Assembly (NCBI GenBank): GCA_047623555.1
Contig: JBLHMP010000015.1
Coordinates: forward strand, 1 to 57,850
DNA length: 57,850 nucleotides
Direction of reading: 5' to 3'
Source of the DNA: NORP181 sp047623555
GTDB taxonomy: Bacteria; Pseudomonadota; Alphaproteobacteria; Rhodobacterales; Rhodobacteraceae
The notes below the pieces were generated by a model. It had not been told where the DNA came from. It searched no databases and was given only the letters and a program-made list of their open reading frames with translations. Position numbers and translations under genes: made by a program. Shown here in pieces: positions 41,925 to 52,547 of this stretch (its first letter is position 1; the number at the start of each line of letters is the position of its first letter).

Positions 41925-41932
<8 letters not shown>
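40856..41932 (+). CDS. Acyl-CoA dehydrogenase, small partner (PimD-like) lacking the catalytic Glu
   Basis: A 358-residue partner of the preceding dehydrogenase. It keeps GLAGVLVPEEFGGMGGLGTD, TRHQFGQPISNFQVLQHQMA and QMHGGIGVTEEYDLGRFVKR. At the IVD-type position the sequence is VYDLGAAMIAAEALGAL, without Glu. At the MCAD-type position it reads AEFAFGDADHH, so Glu is missing there too. The FAD segment is altered (EEPGARYDLEHLE). It probably contributes structure or FAD contacts in a heterotetramer. Its end overlaps the ligase start by 8 bases. Confidence 0.83.
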
Positions 41933-43466
<1,534 letters not shown>

Positions 43467-43477
43467 AAGGATAGCCA

Positions 43478-44620
43478 ATGATTCCCACACTGGAACATCA
43501 CGCGTTGAAAGACAGCCTGAAAGGGTTCATCGACACCGAGATCAATCCCTATGTTGATGAGTGGGAAGAGGCCGAAATCTATCCCGCGCATGAGGTTTTT
43601 CGCAAATTTGGCGCGCAGGGGTTTCTGGGCATCACCAAACCGGTGGAATTTGGCGGCCAGGGGTTGGATTATTCGTTCGAGGCGGTGGCGTCAGAAACGC
43701 TGGGCCTGATCCATTGCGGTGGCATTACCATGAGCATCGGAGTGCAGACCCAGATGGCGACGCCCGCATTGGCGCGCTGGGGCTCGGATGCGTTGCGCCG
43801 CGAGTTTTTGGCACCTGCGATTACCGGCGAAGTGGTGGCATGCGTCGGCGTCACCGAGGCCGGGGCTGGTTCTGACGTGGCCAGCCTGCAAACCAAGACG
43901 CGCAAAGATGGCGATGATTACATCATCAATGGCTCTAAGATGTTTATCACCAACGGCATGCAGGGCGACTGGATGTGCTGCCTGTGCAACACCGACGATG
44001 GGCCGGTGCATCGCAACAAATCGCTAATCATCGTGCCACTAAATGCGTCCGGCATCACCCGTCACAAGATCCGCAAAATTGGCATGATGTCGTCGGATAC
44101 GGCGCAGATTTTTCTTGATGATGTGCGTGTGCCTCAGGCCAATCGGATTGGGGAAGAGGGGCGGGGCTTCATCTATCAGATGAAGCAATTCCAAGAAGAG
44201 CGCCTTTTTGCTGCCGCCCGTGGCCCCGCAATGATGGATGAGGCAATCCGCGAGACGATTGAATACACCCGCCAGCGCCGCGCCTTTGGGCGGTCGATTC
44301 TTGACAATCAGGTGGTGCATTTCCGGTTGGCCGAATTGCAGACCGAGGTCGAGGCGTTGTGGGCGCTGACCTCCAAGGCGGTTGAATTATATGTCGCCGG
44401 CGAGGATGTGACCATGCTTGCCTCTATGGCCAAGCTTAAGGTTGGCCGGTTGCAGCGCGAAGTGATTGACGCCTGCCTGCAATATTGGGGCGGGCATGGC
44501 TATGTCTGGGACAGCCCGATATCGCGTAAGTTTCGCGACTATCGGCTGGGCTCAATTGGCGGTGGCGCGGACGAGGTAATGTTACAGGTAATTTCAAAAC
44601 TGATGGGAACGGCGCCTTAA
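43478..44620 (+). CDS. Acyl-CoA dehydrogenase, citronellyl-CoA dehydrogenase-like (AtuD-like)
   Basis: A 380-residue FAD enzyme that closely follows AtuD in its signature blocks: EEAEIYPAHEVFRKFGAQGF, LIHCGGITMSIGVQTQMATP, CVGVTEAGAGSDVASLQTK, FITNGMQGDWMCCL, MKQFQEERLFAAARG (probable catalytic Glu) and LQYWGGHGYVWDSPISRKF. AtuD acts in acyclic terpene (citronellol, geraniol) degradation on a 3-methyl-branched acyl-CoA. The resemblance is from memory and supports, without proving, an isoprenoid substrate for the cluster. It is the last gene of the plus-strand operon, 11 bases after the ligase. Confidence 0.84.
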   Translation: MIPTLEHHALKDSLKGFIDTEINPYVDEWEEAEIYPAHEVFRKFGAQGFLGITKPVEFGGQGLDYSFEAVASETLGLIHCGGITMSIGVQTQMATPALARWGSDALRREFLAPAITGEVVACVGVTEAGAGSDVASLQTKTRKDGDDYIINGSKMFITNGMQGDWMCCLCNTDDGPVHRNKSLIIVPLNASGITRHKIRKIGMMSSDTAQIFLDDVRVPQANRIGEEGRGFIYQMKQFQEERLFAAARGPAMMDEAIRETIEYTRQRRAFGRSILDNQVVHFRLAELQTEVEALWALTSKAVELYVAGEDVTMLASMAKLKVGRLQREVIDACLQYWGGHGYVWDSPISRKFRDYRLGSIGGGADEVMLQVISKLMGTAP

Positions 44621-44662
44621 GCGGGGCCGGACCACTTACAAGCTGATCAAATTTCTGCCGCC

Positions 44663-44881
44663 CTAAACGCCCCGCCGATCAAATGGGTGGTCGCGCTGTT
44701 GGCCGAAAATCATCGTTAGGGCCGCGCCAGTAAGAACGTCGTTATAGCCAACCACAGACGGTTGGGTGATGCCTTTGACGTCCGGGGTGAGCGGTGTGCA
44801 TCGACCCCATGATCGCGGGATTCTTAAGCTGGGTAAAACCCAGAACAGGCGGGGCACCCAGCAGGGATAAGGGTTTGCCAT
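44663..44881 (-). pseudogene. Possible fragment of a CoA-transferase gene
   Basis: The minus strand contains VKGITQPSVVGYNDVLTGAA, which faintly resembles a central CaiB-family segment, but the rest fits no family and frames change. It lies between two convergent units and directly after the stop of the racemase-like gene. The remaining 44621-44662 has nothing recognisable. Confidence 0.25.
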
Positions 44882-46017
44882 TAGAATAGTCCGTCAGCCA
44901 CTATTTTGTCGATTTCTTCGGCGCTGAAGCCCCAGTCGGACAGGGCTGTTTTATTGTGCGACCCTGGCACTGGGGGCGGGGTTGGCATTTCTGGGGGCGC
45001 ATTCTGAAAGCGCGGCGCGGGGGAAGGCTGCGGGTAACCGGCGCCATTCTCAAACACTTGACGCGCGCGGTTGTGGCCGTGTTGCGGGGCTTCTTCAAGA
45101 TCAAGGACTGGGGCAAAACAAACATCGGTGCCTTCAAAGACAGCACACCATTCATCGCGCGTGCGCGCGGCAAAAAGGCCCTCAAACAGGGTGCGGTGCT
45201 GCGCCCATGTTGCCGGGTTAAGACGATCTGCGAAGTCTGCCGGTTTCAGGCCCAGCAGGTCGAGGAACAGCGTAAAGAACTGCGGTTCCAGCGGGGCGAT
45301 GCAAATCCATTTGCCGTCGGCGCATTTGTATACGCCATAGTAGGGCGCGGCGCCATCAAGGCGGTTTGACTGGCGTTCATTAACCCAAATCCCCTTGGCC
45401 ATCTGTGCATAGATCGGTGCCATAAGGGCTGCTGTTCCATCACAAATCGCGGCATCCACCACATCCCCTTGGCCTGTCTGGCGGGCGCGCAGCAAGCCGC
45501 AGGCAATGCCATAGGCCAGCATCATGCCACCTGCGCCAAAGTCACCCAGCAGGTTCAACGGCGGAACCGGATCACGGCCCGCTTCGCCAATCGTCCAAAG
45601 CGCACCAGAGAGTGCAATATAATTGATGTCATGTCCGGCGGCTTTGGCCAGCGGCCCTGTCTGGCCCCAGCCCGTCATCCGGCCATAGACCAAAGACGGG
45701 TTCAGTTTATGACAGATTTCCGGACCCAACCCCAGTTTTTCCATCACACTGGGCCGGAACCCTTCGATCAAGGCATCAGCCTGGCCGATAAGGCGCAGCG
45801 CCACCTGTGCTGCCCCCGGTGCCTTAAGATTCAGCGTGATAGATTTCCGCCCGCGTGAAGGGATGTCGCGGGTGGGATCACCTCGATCCGGCTGTGTCGC
45901 CGGATCACGGTCAATGCGAAGAATTTCCGCACCCATATCCGCCAGCATCATCCCGGCGAATGGGCCCGGCCCAATCCCGGCGAACTCGACGATCTTAACC
46001 CCAGTTAACGGACCCAT
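44881..46017 (-). CDS. Alpha-methylacyl-CoA racemase-like CaiB family protein
   Basis: A 378-residue class III family member. Its N-terminus, MGPLTGVKIVEFAGIGPGPF, followed by AGMMLADMGAEILRIDR, is typical of alpha-methylacyl-CoA racemases rather than CoA-transferases. GRMTGWGQTGPLAKAAGHDI carries the His and the following Asp region of the active site (NYIALSGAL). The enzyme epimerises 2-methyl-acyl-CoA so that stereospecific dehydrogenases can act. It sits with an SDR dehydrogenase and a hydratase-2 in one minus-strand operon (10-base gap). The assignment as racemase is by sequence pattern. Confidence 0.82.
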   Translation of the reverse strand: MGPLTGVKIVEFAGIGPGPFAGMMLADMGAEILRIDRDPATQPDRGDPTRDIPSRGRKSITLNLKAPGAAQVALRLIGQADALIEGFRPSVMEKLGLGPEICHKLNPSLVYGRMTGWGQTGPLAKAAGHDINYIALSGALWTIGEAGRDPVPPLNLLGDFGAGGMMLAYGIACGLLRARQTGQGDVVDAAICDGTAALMAPIYAQMAKGIWVNERQSNRLDGAAPYYGVYKCADGKWICIAPLEPQFFTLFLDLLGLKPADFADRLNPATWAQHRTLFEGLFAARTRDEWCAVFEGTDVCFAPVLDLEEAPQHGHNRARQVFENGAGYPQPSPAPRFQNAPPEMPTPPPVPGSHNKTALSDWGFSAEEIDKIVADGLF

Positions 46018-46026
46018 GGCAGTACC

Positions 46027-46893
46027 TCAGCTCTCAGTTATTTCGACGCAGCCGTTGTTCAGCACCATCACATCACGTTCGACCACATAGGCGCGAAAGG
46101 ATATTTTTGCGCCATCTTTCCACATCTGTGTGCGGATCGTTTCGCCCGGATAAACCGGGCTGGAAAACCGCAATTTGAGCGATTTGAAACGGGTTGCGTC
46201 ATAGGCGGCAAAGGTTTTCAACACGGCATGTGCGGCGATACCCAGGGTGCAAAGGCCGTGCAGAATGGGCGCCTTAAATCCGGCACCCGCAGCAACCTTG
46301 GGGTCGACATGCAGCGGATTGGGATCGCCCGACAGACGGTAAAGCAGGGCAGCCGAGGCATTGGTGGGCAAGTCGCAAACCGCATCGGGCGCGCGGTCCG
46401 GGATTGCATGTGGCGGTTCCTGAGGGCCGGAAGCGCCGCCAAAACCGCCATTGCCACGCGCAAAGACCGTCGATGTCAGAGTTGCCAGCGTCTCGCCGGT
46501 CGCTTGATCCACCAGATCGCGTTCGGTGTAGATCAGCGCAGCTTTGCCGGCACCTTTATCCAGCACTTGCGTAACACGAGTGGTCGCGGTGACGGTCGCA
46601 GACGGGGGCAGGGGGCGGTGCAGAACAATGCCCTGTTCGCCGTGCAACAGTTTTTCCCATTCAATGCCGGTGTCTGGGTCGCGTGACCAAAACCCCGGCC
46701 CGGCCAGAACAACAGCCATGCTGGGAAAGGCGGCAAAATCGGCCTCTTCGTACACATAGTCCAACTGGGCCTCATCCAGCGGATCATGCCCCACCCCGAT
46801 GCCAAGCGCGTAGATGATGGAATCTTTTTCAGTGTAGGTCTGGGTGACCTCTTCAAAGGGCCATGAGGTCAGCTTTTCTGCACTAAAGGTCAT
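46027..46893 (-). CDS. MaoC-type 2-enoyl-CoA hydratase 2
   Basis: A 288-residue protein with two hot-dog repeats. The C-terminal repeat has the hydratase-2 signature YRLSGDPNPLHVDPKVA (catalytic Asp and His) followed by HGLCTLGIAAHAV. It hydrates trans-2-enoyl-CoA to the (R)-3-hydroxyacyl-CoA, the stereochemistry used by peroxisomal MFE-2. The start at 46893 overlaps the stop of the SDR gene by one base (TGATG). With the SDR it equals a split MFE-2. Confidence 0.88.
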   Translation of the reverse strand: MTFSAEKLTSWPFEEVTQTYTEKDSIIYALGIGVGHDPLDEAQLDYVYEEADFAAFPSMAVVLAGPGFWSRDPDTGIEWEKLLHGEQGIVLHRPLPPSATVTATTRVTQVLDKGAGKAALIYTERDLVDQATGETLATLTSTVFARGNGGFGGASGPQEPPHAIPDRAPDAVCDLPTNASAALLYRLSGDPNPLHVDPKVAAGAGFKAPILHGLCTLGIAAHAVLKTFAAYDATRFKSLKLRFSSPVYPGETIRTQMWKDGAKISFRAYVVERDVMVLNNGCVEITES

Positions 46894-47813
46894 CAGATCG
46901 GATCCCAACAGAACACATCCGCCGACCGTTCCGCCGGGGTAAAGGCCGAGGACATCGCTGGAAACGCATGCTCAAGTATTGTTTCCGGGGTCCAACCATC
47001 CGGGCGCGCCATAGAGCGCAGCGGGCGTGGCTGGCTCATCAACAAAATCTCACTGCCGCGCGCCACAAAAATCTGACCTGTGACGTCTTGGGCCGCGTCA
47101 GACGCAAGGGCGGCAACCAGTGGCGCAATCTTGGCCGGTGTCATCTGCTGCATGCGTTCAATGCGGATACGGTCGGCTTCGTTGTTGATCGGAATGGTGC
47201 CAATAAGGCGGCTCCAGGCGAAGGGACCAATGGCGTTTGAGGTTACGTTGTAGCGGGCCATGTCAAGCGAGATCGAGCGCGACAACCCGGCAATGCCAAG
47301 CTTTGCGGCGGCATAGTTGGCCTGGCCAAAGTTACCGATCAAACCCGAAGTCGAAGTCATGTGGATCATGCGGCCCGAGCTTTGTTCGCGAAAGCGCGTG
47401 GCGGCGGCACGGCTGACCGCAAATGCGCCTTTGAGGTGGACATTGATGACAAGGTCCCATTCCTCTTCGGTGGATTTGTGAAAGATGGCATCGCGCAGGA
47501 TGCCCGCATTGTTGACGACAATGTCGATTCCGCCAAAGGAATCGACTGCCTGATCAACCATGCCCTGAGCCGCCTGAAAGTTGCCAACACTGTCAAAGTT
47601 TGGGGCTGCCTCGCCGCCCGCGGCCTTGATTTCGTTCACGACGTCCTGTGCGGGTGCGTTATCTTCGCCCTCACCGCCGCCACTGCCGCCCAGATCATTG
47701 ACGATAACCTTGGCCCCTTTTTTGGCCAGAAGAAGGGCGATTTCCCGGCCAAGGCCGCGCCCCGCGCCTGTCACCAACGCCACTTTGCCTGTCAGCAATT
47801 CCTGTCCCGACAT
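46893..47813 (-). CDS. Short-chain dehydrogenase, (R)-3-hydroxyacyl-CoA dehydrogenase type
   Basis: A 306-residue SDR with nucleotide-binding VTGAGRGLGREIALLLAKKG, VNDLGGSGGGEGE (an insertion typical of MFE-2/HSD17B4-like dehydrogenases), NNAGILRD, Ser in HMTSTSGL and YxxxK in NYAAAK. It oxidises the (R)-3-hydroxyacyl-CoA produced by the hydratase encoded next. It leads the minus-strand operon SDR-hydratase 2-racemase. It is divergent from the acyl-CoA dehydrogenase at 47957 across a 143-base gap holding an operator-like dyad. Confidence 0.87.
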   Translation of the reverse strand: MSGQELLTGKVALVTGAGRGLGREIALLLAKKGAKVIVNDLGGSGGGEGEDNAPAQDVVNEIKAAGGEAAPNFDSVGNFQAAQGMVDQAVDSFGGIDIVVNNAGILRDAIFHKSTEEEWDLVINVHLKGAFAVSRAAATRFREQSSGRMIHMTSTSGLIGNFGQANYAAAKLGIAGLSRSISLDMARYNVTSNAIGPFAWSRLIGTIPINNEADRIRIERMQQMTPAKIAPLVAALASDAAQDVTGQIFVARGSEILLMSQPRPLRSMARPDGWTPETILEHAFPAMSSAFTPAERSADVFCWDPI

Positions 47814-47863
47814 TTTGTCTCTCCTGTGTTTCCGTCGGCGGCTTGCCGTCGGAGGGTAAATAT

Positions 47864-47879
47864 AATTCGCTTGCTAATT
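47864..47879. promoter_or_regulatory. Operator-like dyad AATTCGCTTGCTAATT
   Basis: A 16-base dyad (AATT-n-GC-nn-GC-n-AATT) between the divergent SDR and acyl-CoA dehydrogenase operons. Its core TTCGCNNGC matches the palindromes at 39495 and 39608. It is a weaker member of the set, and its link to the same regulator is an inference. Confidence 0.45.
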
Positions 47880-47956
47880 AAATTTCACAATCCTATCTTT
47901 TTGACAAGTTCGGAGTGCAGGTTTGCCCCGAGAAAATGACAAAATGGGACTTTCCG

Positions 47957-49108
47957 ATGTTCACACGTACCTTGTTTTCAATTGATCACGACGCGTTTCG
48001 TGACACGGCGCGAAAGTTCGTAGCAGAGCATATTACACCGTTCCATGCCCAGTGGGAAAAGGACGGTCAGATCAGCCGAGAGGCGTGGTTGAAGGCGGGT
48101 GAATACGGGCTGCTTTGCCCGATGCTGCCTGAGGAATATGGCGGCTCTGGGGCAGATTTTCTTTTTAGTACCATCGTATTAGAAGAATTCGCCCGCGCAG
48201 GTGCGATGGGGCCGGGGTTCACGCTTCACTCTGATATTGTTGCGCCTTATCTGGTGCATTACGCCAGTGACGCGCTGAAACAAAAATGGCTACCCAAGAT
48301 GGCCACCGGCGAGGTGATCGGGGCCATTGCCATGACAGAACCCGGTGCCGGATCTGATCTGCAAAATATAAGCACAACAGCCCGGCGTGACGGGGATGAC
48401 CTGATCATTTCCGGCCAAAAGGTGTTCATCACCAATGGTCAGATGTCGGATATCATCATTGTGGCCTGCAAAACCGACCCGACTGCGGGCGGAAAAGGGG
48501 TATCGCTTGTGCTGGTCGAAGCGGATCGCGAGGGATTCAGACGGGGCCGCAATTTGGAAAAGATCGGGTGGAAGGCGCAAGACACCTCGGAATTGTTTTT
48601 TGACGATGTGCGGGTTCCGGCATCCAACATCATTGGCGATGAGGGGCGTGGCTTTGTTCAGCTAATGGAACAGCTGGCGCAAGAGCGGCTGCTTCAGGCG
48701 ATCCGCTGCGCCGCGATCATGGAAAGTGCGCTGGAATGGACGGTGGAATATGTCACTGAACGCAAAGCCTTCGGGCGCAACCTTGCGGCCTTTCAGAACA
48801 CCCGTTTCAAGATGGCAGAAGTGAAGGCGGCCGTCACCATAATGCGGGTGTTTGTTGATCGTTGTCTGGAAATGCATCTGGTAGGAGAGCTTAGCCCGGT
48901 TGATGCGGCGACGGCCAAGATGCTGACATCCGAGAAAATGGGCGAGGTGTTGGACGAGTGTCTGCAAAAATTTGGCGGTTATGGGTACATGTGGGAATAC
49001 CCGATTGCACGGGCATGGGCCGATGCGCGGATGAGCAGGATTGCAGGTGGCACCGGCGAAATCATGCGTGAGATCATTGGCCGTGACCTGCTGGGGCGCG
49101 ATGCATGA
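47957..49108 (+). CDS. Acyl-CoA dehydrogenase
   Basis: A 383-residue FAD enzyme starting MFTRTLFSIDHDAFRDTARK. It shows AIAMTEPGAGSDLQNISTTA, VFITNGQMSD, DTSELFFDDVRVP, a probable catalytic Glu in LAQERLLQAIRC (IVD/LCAD position), and a C-terminal FGGYGYMWEYPIARAWADAR followed by AGGTGEIMREIIGR. The frame reaches 47915, but the ATG at 47957 has GGGA upstream and a family-like N-terminus. It is the first gene of an eight-gene plus-strand operon. It overlaps the ligase by 4 bases. Confidence 0.88.
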   Translation: MFTRTLFSIDHDAFRDTARKFVAEHITPFHAQWEKDGQISREAWLKAGEYGLLCPMLPEEYGGSGADFLFSTIVLEEFARAGAMGPGFTLHSDIVAPYLVHYASDALKQKWLPKMATGEVIGAIAMTEPGAGSDLQNISTTARRDGDDLIISGQKVFITNGQMSDIIIVACKTDPTAGGKGVSLVLVEADREGFRRGRNLEKIGWKAQDTSELFFDDVRVPASNIIGDEGRGFVQLMEQLAQERLLQAIRCAAIMESALEWTVEYVTERKAFGRNLAAFQNTRFKMAEVKAAVTIMRVFVDRCLEMHLVGELSPVDAATAKMLTSEKMGEVLDECLQKFGGYGYMWEYPIARAWADARMSRIAGGTGEIMREIIGRDLLGRDA

Positions 49109-50661
49109 ACCGAATGTTCGATTATGTGGAAAAGGCGGCGTTTCACCGCCCCGACGCGCCGTCGCTTACCTTTTTGGGAGAGAGCTTTACCTGGGCGCAG
49201 ACCCATTCGCGCTGTCGGGCAATGGCGGCAAAATTACATGAACTGGGGGTTGGGCGTGGTGATCTCGTGGCGCACCTGGGCTTTAATTCGCACCATCTGT
49301 TTGAGCTATATTTTATTCCGTCGCTGGTCGGAGCGGCCAGCGTGCCCATCAATTATCGCCTTTCCGAGGCGGAAATTGTCGAAATCCTGAGGGATTGCAA
49401 TCCAACGATTCTGATCGCGGACGCGGCGCACATGGATATGGCCCGGGCGGTTGCCGCGCAGGTTGAGAGCGTAACCGTGATCATGGGCGCGGGTGAGATG
49501 GCGTTGCGCCCTGGTGAATTATCCTATGACGATATCGCAAATGGCGCGGTTCAACACCTTGATCCCGCACTGGCAGGACAGGACGACGACACCATTATTC
49601 TGCTGTATACTGGTGGCACCACGGGGCAGCCCAAAGGCGTGGAACTGTCCCATTCCAATGTGTTGAGCAACGCGCTCGGCACCCTCGCCCCTTACGGGTT
49701 CAAAGAGAGTGAGACGCATCTGGTATCGGGGCCATTGTTTCACGCAGGCTCAGGCTCGCGCGTTTATAGCGCCGTGGTTTTGGGCGCGCACACCGTGATC
49801 ATGCAACGGTTTGATCCGGCTGAAATGCTGCGGCTTGTTACCGCCCATGGCGTCAATGTTGCGCAAACCGTGCCAACGGTGTTGGTGATGATTCTTGATC
49901 ACCCGGATTTTGCCGATAGCGATTTATCGTCGTTGCGGATGATGACCTATGGCGCGGCCCCGATCCCGGAGGCTCTGCTGAGCCGGGTCATGAAAGAGAT
50001 GCCGCAGATTAAGTTTGCGCAGGCGTATGGCATGACCGAAGCCTCGCCGGTGCTGACTGTACTGACGGCGGAATATCACACTCTTGAGGGGCCGTTTGCG
50101 GGCAAGATGACCTCTGTTGGGCGCATTTGTGCCCATGTAGATCTGCGGATTGTCGATACGGCAGGGCGGGCCGTGCCCACGGGCGAAGTGGGCGAGATTG
50201 TCGCGCGCGGACCGAATGTGGCTCGCGGCTATCGGGGCAATGCCGCGCAAACGGCGCTGTCCTTCAGAGAGGGTTGGTATCACACTGGTGACAGTGGATA
50301 TTTGGATGCGGGTGGGTTCCTTTATGTTGTGGGGTGCATCAAAGATATGATCATTTCGGGTGGCGAAAACGTTTATCCCATTGAGGTTGAAAACGTGATT
50401 TCCCTCCACCCCGCGATTGCGGCGGTTGCGGTTATTGGCGTGCCGGACGACAAATGGGGCGAAGCGGTGCATGCCGTAGTGGTGCTGAAACCAGCGGCAA
50501 ACGTCAGCGCGAAAGAGCTTATCGAACATGCGCGCGCGCGAATTGCACATTACAAATGCCCGCGCGGCGTGACGTTTACCACCAACAGTTTACCGCTGAC
50601 GCCGATCAACAAAATAGACAAGGTCGCCCTGCGCGAGGCCTATGCCAAGGGTGCATTATGA
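49105..50661 (+). CDS. AMP-dependent acyl-CoA ligase
   Basis: A 518-residue ANL ligase: LLYTGGTTGQPKGVELSHSN, AYGMTEASPV, YHTGDSGYLDAGGFLYVVG and CIKDMIISGGENVYP, with the C-terminal Lys in PLTPINKIDKVAL (the normal Gly-Lys reads Asn-Lys). It is related to the enzyme at 41925, but the pair are diverged. It activates an acid in the same route as the dehydrogenase encoded before it (ATGA overlap) and the thioesterase after it. Confidence 0.87.
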   Translation: MNRMFDYVEKAAFHRPDAPSLTFLGESFTWAQTHSRCRAMAAKLHELGVGRGDLVAHLGFNSHHLFELYFIPSLVGAASVPINYRLSEAEIVEILRDCNPTILIADAAHMDMARAVAAQVESVTVIMGAGEMALRPGELSYDDIANGAVQHLDPALAGQDDDTIILLYTGGTTGQPKGVELSHSNVLSNALGTLAPYGFKESETHLVSGPLFHAGSGSRVYSAVVLGAHTVIMQRFDPAEMLRLVTAHGVNVAQTVPTVLVMILDHPDFADSDLSSLRMMTYGAAPIPEALLSRVMKEMPQIKFAQAYGMTEASPVLTVLTAEYHTLEGPFAGKMTSVGRICAHVDLRIVDTAGRAVPTGEVGEIVARGPNVARGYRGNAAQTALSFREGWYHTGDSGYLDAGGFLYVVGCIKDMIISGGENVYPIEVENVISLHPAIAAVAVIGVPDDKWGEAVHAVVVLKPAANVSAKELIEHARARIAHYKCPRGVTFTTNSLPLTPINKIDKVALREAYAKGAL

Positions 50662-51062
50662 CACAAGTTGAAGGTGCCCCAACGGGTGGGTTTCTGGAGC
50701 ATGTCGGATTTCGGTTGATCGACTGGTCGGAAAATTTTGCACGCCTTACGCTTGATGTAGAGCCGCATCATTTTAATGTTCTGGGCATCACCCATGGCGG
50801 CGTTATCTTGACCGCGCTGGATTATGCCTGCGGCATCAGTGGCTGTTATCGGGCGCCGCCAGGAAAACGCGCGCTCAGCGTTACTATCTCGCTGTCTACA
50901 AATTTCGTCAAACCACTTACCGAAGGGCGGATGATTGCAGAAGGGCGGGTTGTTGGCGGCGGGCGAACCATCTTTTTTGCCGAAAGCAAGATCACGGATT
51001 CGCAGGGCAATCTGATTGCCACGGCTTCGGGCGCCTTTAAGCGGATTACAGATAGGAAATAG
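50658..51062 (+). CDS. PaaI-like hot-dog thioesterase
   Basis: A 134-residue single hot-dog domain: GFRLIDWSENFARLTLDVEP, VLGITHGGVILTALDYACGI (the HGG motif with the active-site region) and GRMIAEGRVVGGGRTIFFAE. It hydrolyses stalled or dead-end CoA esters and thereby frees CoA. It begins inside the ligase stop (ATGA) and is followed after 15 bases by the HMG-CoA-synthase-like gene. Confidence 0.82.
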   Translation: MTQVEGAPTGGFLEHVGFRLIDWSENFARLTLDVEPHHFNVLGITHGGVILTALDYACGISGCYRAPPGKRALSVTISLSTNFVKPLTEGRMIAEGRVVGGGRTIFFAESKITDSQGNLIATASGAFKRITDRK

Positions 51063-51077
51063 GAATTGAGGAACAAA

Positions 51078-52541
51078 ATGGATATTGGCATTCTTGCCTT
51101 TGGCGGCTACCTGCCCAAAGCGCGACTGCAACGCAGCGAAATCGCCAAGGCACACAGTTGGTTTAACCCCGGTTTGCAAGGGTTGGCCAAAGGCGAACGT
51201 ACGATGGCCAATTGGGATGAAGACAGCGTGACCATGGCCGTTGAGGCCGGGCGCGATTGTTTGACAGGGCATGACCGGGCGGGGTTGTCAGGGCTGTTCA
51301 TGGCATCCACTAGTTTTCCGTTTCTTGATCGCCAGAACGCAGGGATCGTGGCTGATGCCCTTGATATCAACGCTGATGCGCTGACGGTTGATTTGGCGTC
51401 TTCACAGCGTGCGGGCACTTCGGCATTGTCATTGGCGCTGCGCTCGGCAGTGGATGCTCCGGCGCTTGTGATCGCAGCCGATAAACGGCGGACCAAGGCC
51501 GCAGGACCAATGGAGATGACCTATGGCGACGGTGCCGCCGCGCTGTTGGTTGGGCAAGGCGACGTTGTTGCGCGGCTCTTGGGGGCCGGCTCTGAGGCGG
51601 TTGATTTTGTCGATCACTATCGCGGTCAGGGCGAAGAATTTGACTATGGTTGGGAAGCGCGCTGGATCAGGGATGAGGGATATAATCAGATCGTGCCACC
51701 GGTTGTGACCCGCGTGCTGGCACAGGCCGGCATTGCAGCAAGTGACGTTAGTTGTTTCTGCTTTCCGCCCGCTGCGCGCAATGTGGCGGTGGGGCTGGCA
51801 AAGAAACTTGGGATACCGGCCGAAGCTGTGGCCGACAATCTGCAGGCCACCTGTGGCGAGACCGGAACAGCACATGCGCTGGTCATGTTGGTCAAAGCAC
51901 TGGAAGACGCCAGACCCGGCGACCGCATCCTTGTCGTTGGGTTCGGGCAGGGCTGTGATGTGTTGTTGTTTGAAACCACCGAAGCATTGAAAAAGCTCAC
52001 TCCGCGTGCGGGCATCACAGGCCATCTGGCGCGGCGGCGCGTCGAGAAAAACTATCATAAGTTTCTGGCCTTCAATGATCTGATGATTATGGAACGGGGC
52101 ATCCGATCGGAACTGGACAAGGCGACAAGCCTTTCAACCCACTATCGCACCAAGGATATGACGCAAAAGATGATGGGCGGTGAATGCACGGCCTGCGGCA
52201 CGGTACAGTTTCCCAAAACCAATGTGTGCGTAAACCCAAATTGCGGCGCGGTGGACGCCCAAAAGGACCATCCGTTTGCTGAAAAGACCGGGCGGCTAAA
52301 CAGCTTTACCGCCGACCGTCTGACCTATTCCCCCGACCCGCCCGCCTATTATGGTATGGTGCAATTTGACGGTGGTGGGCGTCTAATGAACGATTTCACC
52401 GATATTGATCCGGACGAGGAACTCGACGTGGGGCTTGAGATGCGGATGATGTTCCGGGTCAAGGATTATGATAATATTCGCGGTTTCCGACGATATTTCT
52501 GGAAGGCAACGCCGACCCAGTCACATGCAACAAGAGGATAA
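51078..52541 (+). CDS. HMG-CoA-synthase-like thiolase-fold protein fused to an OB-fold/Zn-ribbon (DUF35)
   Basis: A 487-residue fusion. Residues 1 to about 310 have the HMG-CoA synthase/KAS III fold (ILAFGGYLPKARLQRSEIAK, GLFMASTSFPFLDRQNAGIV, DNLQATCGETGTAHALVML, GFGQGCDVLLFE). The nucleophile motif, ACKAG-like in archaeal HMG-CoA synthases, reads SSQRAG, so the Cys is Gln (about residue 110). The C-terminal part has a Zn ribbon (CTACGTV and CVNPNCG) and an OB fold (GRLNSFTADRLTYSPDPPAY), as in DUF35 acyl-CoA-binding partners of SCP-x-type thiolases. Such a thiolase is the next gene. A role as partner, carrier or decarboxylating enzyme is open. The start at 51078 follows GAGGAA. Confidence 0.8.
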   Translation: MDIGILAFGGYLPKARLQRSEIAKAHSWFNPGLQGLAKGERTMANWDEDSVTMAVEAGRDCLTGHDRAGLSGLFMASTSFPFLDRQNAGIVADALDINADALTVDLASSQRAGTSALSLALRSAVDAPALVIAADKRRTKAAGPMEMTYGDGAAALLVGQGDVVARLLGAGSEAVDFVDHYRGQGEEFDYGWEARWIRDEGYNQIVPPVVTRVLAQAGIAASDVSCFCFPPAARNVAVGLAKKLGIPAEAVADNLQATCGETGTAHALVMLVKALEDARPGDRILVVGFGQGCDVLLFETTEALKKLTPRAGITGHLARRRVEKNYHKFLAFNDLMIMERGIRSELDKATSLSTHYRTKDMTQKMMGGECTACGTVQFPKTNVCVNPNCGAVDAQKDHPFAEKTGRLNSFTADRLTYSPDPPAYYGMVQFDGGGRLMNDFTDIDPDEELDVGLEMRMMFRVKDYDNIRGFRRYFWKATPTQSHATRG

Positions 52542-52547
52542 TTAATC

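Noticed and set aside
44621..44880. A terminator or small RNA in the gap between convergent units
   Set aside because: No GC stem followed by a T-run and no RNA-like symmetry was found; only a faint CoA-transferase-like fragment.
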